From positions 1 through 31,754 of the forward strand of contig USAP01000003.1 in assembly GCA_900552775.1 (NCBI GenBank): a DNA stretch of 31,754 nt, in the 5' to 3' direction. Positions within the stretch are counted from its first letter, which is position 1. Each line of letters starts with the position of its first letter. The DNA comes from an uncultured Eubacteriales bacterium (GTDB lineage: Bacteria > Bacillota > Clostridia > UMGS1883 > UMGS1540). The notes beneath the pieces were generated by a model. The model was not told where the DNA came from, searched no databases, and saw only the letters and a program-made list of their open reading frames with translations. Positions 26,512 through 31,754 of this stretch are shown here, piece after piece. Made by a program: the position numbers and the translations under genes.

Positions 26512-28710
26512 ATGGACGCACTGAGCAGTTTAAATAAAATGCAATATAAAGCCGTAACGCACACCGAGGGACCGCTGCTGGTTCTGGCGGGAGCCGGAAG
26601 CGGCAAAACAAGAGTAATTACATACAGAATAGCATATCTTTGCGGAGAACTCGGCGTTTCCCCGTGGAATATCCTCGCAATCACCTTTACAAACAAGGCG
26701 GCGGCGGAGATGCGCGAAAGAATTGAAAAAATTGCGGGCGAAACTGCAAATGATATGTGGATAAGAACATTTCATTCGGCGTGCGTGCGTATTTTAAGGC
26801 GAGATATTGACAAAATTGGTTATGACAGAAGTTTTACAATATATGACTCGGACGATCAGAAGCGTCTGATAAAAGATTGCGTTAAGGCGCTCAACCTTGA
26901 CGATAAAACATTCACTCCGTCGTCTTGTCTTTCGTATATATCGGGCGCAAAAGATGAATTTGTGGATCCCGATGAATTTATCGCGACTTATAAGACAAAT
27001 CTTAAAATGAAGCATGTAGGCGATGTGTATAAGCTTTACAGCGAAAAACTCCGCCGTGCAAACGCGGTGGATTTTGATGATTTAATTGTGCTTACAGTAA
27101 AACTTTTTGAAGAGTGTCCCGATGTGCTTTCCTATTATCAGAATAAATTCAGATATATACATATAGACGAGTATCAGGATACCAACAATGCGCAGTACAG
27201 GCTTGTAAGTCTGCTTGCTTCAAAGTACGGAAACCTTTGCGTTGTGGGTGATGACGATCAGAGTATTTATAAATTCAGGGGAGCCAATATAGGTAATATT
27301 CTGAATTTTGAAAAGACTTTTCCCGATGCTGAGGTAATAAGACTTGAACAAAACTACCGTTCAACCGCAAATATCTTAAATGCCGCAAACGGCGTTATTA
27401 AAAATAACCGTGACAGAAAAGGAAAAACACTGTGGACGGACGCGGGCGACGGTGAAAAAATAATAAAATATTATGCTTTAAACGAACGTGACGAGGCGCA
27501 GTTTATGGCGGACGAAATGAGAAGACTTAATGAAAAAGGCATCAAGTACTCCGATATGGCGGTGCTGTACCGTATGAATGCGCAGGCAAGATCCGTTGAG
27601 GAAAGGCTTATAAGGGAAGCTGTTCCGTACAGAATTATTGCGGGTCACAGGTTTTATGACAGCAAAGAAGTACGCGATATTATTGCTTATTTGCGTGTTT
27701 TGAATAATTTGACGGACAATATCAGCCTTGTAAGAATAATAAACGAACCGAAAAGAAAAATAGGCAAAACTACCGTTGACCGTGCAACAGAGCTTGCTGA
27801 GGAAAACGGGCAGAGTTTGTATGAATTTTTCAGAGACAGTTCGGTACTTCTTTCAAAGGCAGCAAAAACCGCTGTTGACGGATTTATTGAAACAATGGAA
27901 AATCTGAGAGATAAGATGGATAAACTTCCTGTTTCGGAATTTGTGACAGAAGTTTTGGATAAAACCGGGTATGCTGCGCAGTATGAGACAAACCCGAATG
28001 ATATTGAAGCGCGCGGCAGACTTGAAAATCTTCAGGAATTTGTATCCGTTGCGGTAAACTACGAGAAAGAAAACGAGGAAGCGTCGCTGCCGGATTTTCT
28101 TGATAATATTTCGCTTGTTTCCGATATAGATAATTACGATGAAGATCAGGACACGGTGTCTCTTATGACGCTGCACAGCGCCAAAGGACTTGAGTTTCCG
28201 GTTGTGTTCCTCTGCGGAATGGAGGAGGGTGTTTTTCCGGGCAGAAACGCCATGTTTGAAGCTGATGAAATTGAAGAAGAACGGCGTCTTTGCTATGTTG
28301 GAATAACCCGTGCAAGAGAAAAACTTTACCTCACCCATGCCAGAGAGAGAATGATGTTCGGCATGACAACGGCAAACAAACCTTCACGCTTTTTGGAGGA
28401 AATACCCGCGGAGCTTACAGAAGAAAAAAATGCAGCACCCGCATTTCAGAGAACATATATGTCGATTCCGCAGCAAAAAAATTATACGCAGCAAACGGGA
28501 GGGTTCAGACCTTCTTTCGGCATAAGTGCGGATCCTTCAAAACCGCGTATGCAGTTTGCGGCGGGAGACAGAGTTCATCATAAAAAATTCGGTGACGGAA
28601 TGGTTTTGTCCGCCGTTGCAGTCGGTAACGACACGAAGCTTCAGATAGCGTTTGACTCTGTCGGAACAAAAACGCTTTTGGCTTTGTATGCCAATCTTAC
28701 AAAACTTTGA
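26512..28710 (+). CDS. pcrA: ATP-dependent DNA helicase PcrA (UvrD/Rep family)
   Basis: This superfamily 1A 3'-5' helicase acts in nucleotide excision repair, replication-fork and transcription-conflict processing. The 732-residue protein carries Walker A GAGSGKT (27-33), motif Ia AITFTNKAAAEMRERI, Walker B DEYQD (219-223), motif III DDDQSIYKFRGA, motif IV LEQNYRST, motif V TLHSAKGLEFPVVFLCGMEEG and motif VI EERRLCYVGITRAREKLYL. The C-terminal 50 residues (AGDRVHHKKFGDGMV...LYANLTKL) are the Tudor-like RNA-polymerase-binding module typical of Gram-positive PcrA. I chose the ATG at 26512 because GGAGAG lies 5 bases upstream; an in-frame TTG at 26497 lacks a site. The stop is followed by the ribosome site of the next gene. 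Confidence 0.96.
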   Translation: MDALSSLNKMQYKAVTHTEGPLLVLAGAGSGKTRVITYRIAYLCGELGVSPWNILAITFTNKAAAEMRERIEKIAGETANDMWIRTFHSACVRILRRDIDKIGYDRSFTIYDSDDQKRLIKDCVKALNLDDKTFTPSSCLSYISGAKDEFVDPDEFIATYKTNLKMKHVGDVYKLYSEKLRRANAVDFDDLIVLTVKLFEECPDVLSYYQNKFRYIHIDEYQDTNNAQYRLVSLLASKYGNLCVVGDDDQSIYKFRGANIGNILNFEKTFPDAEVIRLEQNYRSTANILNAANGVIKNNRDRKGKTLWTDAGDGEKIIKYYALNERDEAQFMADEMRRLNEKGIKYSDMAVLYRMNAQARSVEERLIREAVPYRIIAGHRFYDSKEVRDIIAYLRVLNNLTDNISLVRIINEPKRKIGKTTVDRATELAEENGQSLYEFFRDSSVLLSKAAKTAVDGFIETMENLRDKMDKLPVSEFVTEVLDKTGYAAQYETNPNDIEARGRLENLQEFVSVAVNYEKENEEASLPDFLDNISLVSDIDNYDEDQDTVSLMTLHSAKGLEFPVVFLCGMEEGVFPGRNAMFEADEIEEERRLCYVGITRAREKLYLTHARERMMFGMTTANKPSRFLEEIPAELTEEKNAAPAFQRTYMSIPQQKNYTQQTGGFRPSFGISADPSKPRMQFAAGDRVHHKKFGDGMVLSAVAVGNDTKLQIAFDSVGTKTLLALYANLTKL

Positions 28711-28723
28711 GGAGGGGACGGTA

Positions 28724-29530
28724 TTGGCAAAAAGAGTACGTTCTCTCGTTTATGTATTTGTCTACATTGCGGCATATTTTGCCGCTCAGGTAGCGGCGCT
28801 TTCTTTAAGACCGCTTTCCGACACCGTTATATGCTATATAAACGGAATGAAAAGTTTTTCGGAGCTTTGGGAATATTTTTTAAATGAGCTTTCTTTTCAG
28901 GACAGGAACTCAATGTTTGTTCTTGTCATGGCTATGATAATTTCCGTGCTGCTTATGTGGGCAGTGATTGCGGTAAGAAAAATTAAACTTAAGACTTACT
29001 TCAAAATAGGACGGGTTACGGCAGCTGAAGTTGTTGCCGCTCCGCTTTATGCATACGGGCTGAGTGTGGTGGCATTTATAATTGTGTCATTGCCGCAGCT
29101 TTCGGGTTTCCTTTCAGAATATGCACAAAGCATCGGCGCCGCGGCAAGAGGAGATGCTTTAACGTCTCTTGTTACGGTATGTTTGCTTGCACCCGTTTTT
29201 GAAGAATTTATATTCCGCGGCATAATTTTGGGTGAGCTTTCAAAGAATTGGAGCTTTATTGCCGCAAACATTATACAGGCTGTTATTTTCGGAGCAATGC
29301 ACCTGAATGTTATACAGGGGCTTTATGCCGCTTTAATAGGCGTTGTTCTCGGAATGATATACAGAAGAAGCAAAAATCTTGCGCTGCCGATGATGGTGCA
29401 TGTTTGTTTCAACACGATAAACACGTTTTCGGGTGTTTATCTTGCTTCTGCCGGGCTGGAAATATATTTTCTTGTCGGCGGAGCGGTGGCGCTCGCGGCG
29501 GCGTTTCTTCTGACAGGCAGGAAAAAGTAA
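28724..29530 (+). CDS. CPBP-family intramembrane glutamic endopeptidase
   Basis: This 268-residue polytopic membrane protein belongs to the CAAX-protease/bacteriocin-processing (CPBP, Abi) family. Conserved motif 1 is EEFIFRG at 160-166, with the EExxxR pattern; motif 2 is FGAMHL with H193; and motif 3 is MVHVCFN with H226 and N230. Some members process prenylated proteins, bacteriocins or anti-sigma factors; no substrate is apparent here. I chose TTG at 28724 as the start because GGAGGGG lies 7 bases upstream; a longer in-frame ATG at 28652 would sit inside pcrA. The 13-bp gap puts it in the pcrA operon, and alsT-like symporter translation starts 38 bp after its end. Confidence 0.86.
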   Translation: MAKRVRSLVYVFVYIAAYFAAQVAALSLRPLSDTVICYINGMKSFSELWEYFLNELSFQDRNSMFVLVMAMIISVLLMWAVIAVRKIKLKTYFKIGRVTAAEVVAAPLYAYGLSVVAFIIVSLPQLSGFLSEYAQSIGAAARGDALTSLVTVCLLAPVFEEFIFRGIILGELSKNWSFIAANIIQAVIFGAMHLNVIQGLYAALIGVVLGMIYRRSKNLALPMMVHVCFNTINTFSGVYLASAGLEIYFLVGGAVALAAAFLLTGRKK

Positions 29531-29567
29531 ATTGGTGGGCTGAAAAAAGCCCGGGAAGGAGTAAAGA

Positions 29568-30992
29568 GTGGAAGGATTTAACAAGGTGTTGTCTGTAATA
29601 GACAACTGGGTGTGGGGTGTGCCGCTTATAGTGCTTATAATGGCAGCCGGCATACTTCTGAGTGTGAGAACGAAATTTGTGCAGATATTTCATCTGCCGA
29701 AGGCTCTTAAGTTTATGCTCAAAGACGAAGAGGGCGGCGAAGGTGAGGTAAGCAGCTTCGGTGCGCTCTGTACTGCGCTTTCCGCAACAATTGGTACGGG
29801 AAACATTGTCGGCGTTGCAACCGCAATAGCCGAAGGCGGCCCCGGTGCGCTTCTTTGGATGGAAATTGCCGCATTTTTGGGAATGGCAACAAAATATTCC
29901 GAGGGTCTTTTGGCTGTTAAATACAGAGAAATAGGCAAAGACGGCAGAGTTTTGGGAGGACCTTTCTATTACATAGAAAAAGGTCTTGGCAAGAATTTCA
30001 AATGGCTCGGAAAGCTTTTTGCAATTTTCGGCGTTTTGGCAGGTCTTTTGGGAATAGGAACAATTACGCAGATAAACGGTATTACAAGTGCTGCAAAGGG
30101 CTTTTTTGACCCCGGCGGAAACGCAACGGCATTTACGCTCGGCGGCATTGACTATTCGTGGGCAATAGTTATTTCGGGTGTTGTGGTGACGATTTTTGTT
30201 GCGCTTGTTGTAATCGGCGGTATAAAGAGAATATCTAAAGTTTCGGAACTTATAGTTCCTTTTATGGCGGTACTTTACGTAGGCTGCGCACTTATTCTTA
30301 TATTTACGAATATAACAAAAGTTCCTGCGGCAATAGCTCTTGTATGCAAAAGCGCTTTTAATCCCCGTGCGGTACTCGGCGGCGCGATTGGTATAACGAT
30401 TAAAGAAGCTGTTCAAAAAGGTGTATCAAGAGGTATATTTTCAAACGAATCCGGTTTGGGTTCGGCGCCTATAGCGGCAGCTGCTGCAAGAACAAAAGAA
30501 CCTGCACGTCAGGGTCTGGTCTCCATGACGGGAACATTCTTTGACACAATCGTAATTTGTACAATGACGGGTCTCTCTGTTATACTTACGGGAGCTTATA
30601 TACCTGCCATGAACGGTGAATTGGAGGGAGCGGCGGTAACAACGCTGGCATTCCAGAACGGCCTTCCGTTTTCGAACGGTGTTTGTTCTTGCCTTCTTAT
30701 GATCAGTTTGGCATTCTTTGCGTTCACAACAATACTCGGCTGGGATTATTATTCCGAGAGATGCCTGCAGTATCTTGTAGGTGACAGAGAGTGGGTTCTT
30801 AAATCATACAAAGCGGTCTATATTTTAGCTGTTTTTGTCGGTCCGTACCTTACTGCGAAATTTGTCTGGACTCTTGCAGATATATTCAACGGACTTATGG
30901 CTTTGCCAAACCTTATAGCGCTCGTTGCACTCAGCGGAGTTGTTGCGGCTGAGACAAAGAAATTTGCGGATAAATATAAAAAACTCGGTTAA
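29568..30992 (+). CDS. AGCS-family sodium:alanine/glycine symporter
   Basis: This 474-residue inner-membrane protein imports alanine, glycine or a related amino acid with Na+ or H+. Family features are the N-terminal DNWVWGVPLIVLIMAAGILL, the signature ALSATIGTGNIVGVATAIAE (about 69-88; GTGN at 76-79), GGPGALLWMEIAAFLGMATKY, GGPFYYIEKGL, the GIFSNESGLGSAPIAAAAA loop and the late TTILGWDYYSERCLQYL segment. About ten or eleven hydrophobic helices are apparent, and the length is normal. It begins with GTG, preceded by AAGGAG. A strong intrinsic terminator 27 bp after the stop closes the transcription unit. Confidence 0.94.
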   Translation: MEGFNKVLSVIDNWVWGVPLIVLIMAAGILLSVRTKFVQIFHLPKALKFMLKDEEGGEGEVSSFGALCTALSATIGTGNIVGVATAIAEGGPGALLWMEIAAFLGMATKYSEGLLAVKYREIGKDGRVLGGPFYYIEKGLGKNFKWLGKLFAIFGVLAGLLGIGTITQINGITSAAKGFFDPGGNATAFTLGGIDYSWAIVISGVVVTIFVALVVIGGIKRISKVSELIVPFMAVLYVGCALILIFTNITKVPAAIALVCKSAFNPRAVLGGAIGITIKEAVQKGVSRGIFSNESGLGSAPIAAAAARTKEPARQGLVSMTGTFFDTIVICTMTGLSVILTGAYIPAMNGELEGAAVTTLAFQNGLPFSNGVCSCLLMISLAFFAFTTILGWDYYSERCLQYLVGDREWVLKSYKAVYILAVFVGPYLTAKFVWTLADIFNGLMALPNLIALVALSGVVAAETKKFADKYKKLG

Positions 30993-31018
30993 ACAAGATT
31001 TTGATAAAAAGTCAGAGG

Positions 31019-31054
31019 GTGCAGCAAAACGATTTTGTTTTGCTGCACTTTTTT
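31019..31054 (+). terminator. Strong intrinsic terminator after the symporter gene
   Basis: A perfect 12-bp stem (31019-31030 with 31037-31048) encloses a 6-base loop and is followed directly by TTTTTT (31049-31054). Confidence 0.93.
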
Positions 31055-31076
31055 ATATATTCAGAGTGAAAAAAGT

Positions 31077-31754
31077 TTATAAAACGCGGGAACTGTTGAA
31101 ATTGGTATTTGTTTTGCAAAACATGACATTGCCTTTAGGGTATCTGTTATAGTATATGAAAATATACCTGAATACAATTGTTTTAACTTCTTCTTTTTTC
31201 ATATTGTCGCGCATTTCAACGGTAAGTATTTCTCCGTTATAGCAATCCATTATCGGTGAAATATATAATTTGCCGTCTAAACAATGAACCTCTGTAATAT
31301 CTGTTAGTAGTTTTTTTACAGGTTTATCTGCCGTAAAATCACGTTTTATTAAATTTTCTTTATCCTGTATCTCTGTGCTTGCCTTTGTTATACCGTGCGG
31401 CTTCCTTGCTTTGTGGATTAAATTTCCGTCTTTCATGGCACGGTATACGGTATTTCGGCTCACTTTAATCCCGCGTATTTCTAATGCTTTATGTATGCGG
31501 TCATATCCGTAATTCGCATTATCCGGATGTTCGGATAAGATTTCATTTATTTTGACCAGAAGAAGATGACGTTTGGAAGGCTTGTCCTTGTTTTTCAGCC
31601 ACCTGTAATATCCGGATTCGCTGATTTTTAAGACTTTGCACATTAATTTTACTGCGTATCTATTTTTGTATTTCAAAATAAATATATGAAAGTGAAGTAC
31701 AAGGTCTATAACGTCTTGCGTATATTGTTCTTTAAACTGAATTATTAAAATCAT
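31077..31754 (-). pseudogene. IS3-family transposase (OrfB) remnant with core deletion
   Basis: The 225-residue reading frame starts at the window edge, so its 5' end may be missing. It shows the IS3 OrfB pattern: MCKVLKISESGYYRWLKN, an HTH_21-like region (about 60-115, NYGYDRIHKALEIRG and RNTVYRAM), then the first catalytic aspartate in LLTDITEVHCLDGK and the IMDCYNGEIL strand. After RDNMKKE the frame jumps directly to EVKTIVFRYIFIYYNRY, which in related transposases lies near the C-terminus after the second Asp and the Glu. The HSDxGxQY block is absent. About 70-80 residues therefore appear to be lost in frame, which would abolish DDE catalysis. It lies opposite and downstream of the symporter terminator. 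Terminal repeats could not be located. Confidence 0.75.
31077..31754 (-). mobile_element. IS3-type insertion-sequence remnant (partial at window edge)
   Basis: This is inferred from the transposase remnant only. The proximal end should lie between the terminator (31054) and about 31077. The other end, any orfA and target-site duplications are outside the window or not recognisable. Confidence 0.5.

Noticed and set aside
29409..30416. Long open frame (335 codons) on the - strand opposite the symporter gene
   Set aside because: It is rich in Cys, Arg, Tyr and Asn with no recognisable domain, lies fully antisense to a clear AGCS symporter, and looks like a by-product of that gene's codon use.
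31055..31154. Search for the terminal inverted repeat of the IS3 remnant
   Set aside because: No TG...CA-bounded repeat could be matched because the other end of the element is not in the window.

Overview
The window looks like a chromosomal segment of an anaerobic Clostridia-class Bacillota (Gram-positive). Evidence: strong AGGAGG-type ribosome sites, S-layer homology (SLH) anchored surface proteins, a split transketolase, a cysE-cysS-mrnC order as in Bacillus/Clostridium, and a Gram-positive PcrA with its C-terminal RNA-polymerase-binding module. Genus cannot be fixed from the sequence. No tRNA, rRNA or CRISPR array was seen.

Region 1 (about 75-19965, all + strand) is the accessory part: six very large exported proteins. 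Two paralogous heparinase II/III-type polysaccharide lyases are the first and last genes. Between them lie two SLH proteins that overlap by 4 bp (one anchored through its C-terminus, one through its N-terminus) and a tandem pair of about 1125-residue mosaics of laminin-G-like and Ig-like domains. A conserved C-terminal-type domain of about 75-100 residues recurs in four of the six proteins. A 184-bp stretch is identical at the DNA level between the tandem paralogues, which points to recent gene conversion. I read the cluster as a cell-surface apparatus that binds and cleaves an acidic (uronate-containing) polysaccharide. The substrate is unknown, and no sugar transporter, regulator or glycoside hydrolase gene accompanies it.

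Region 2 (19993-21957, - strand) is a two-gene unit: a PTS EIIC-like membrane protein followed by an EamA/DMT permease, ending in a bidirectional terminator shared with Region 1.

Region 3 (22108-31054, + strand) is mostly housekeeping: cysE-cysS-mrnC (cysteine synthesis, cysteinyl-tRNA charging, 23S rRNA maturation), the two transketolase halves, pcrA helicase, a CPBP membrane protease and an AGCS amino-acid:cation symporter closed by a strong terminator.

Region 4 (31077-31754, - strand) is an IS3-type transposase remnant that appears to have lost the middle of its catalytic core.

Intergenic spaces are short (all under 300 bp). Several carry REP-like GC-rich palindromes, including a structured 113-bp element between the tandem paralogues.
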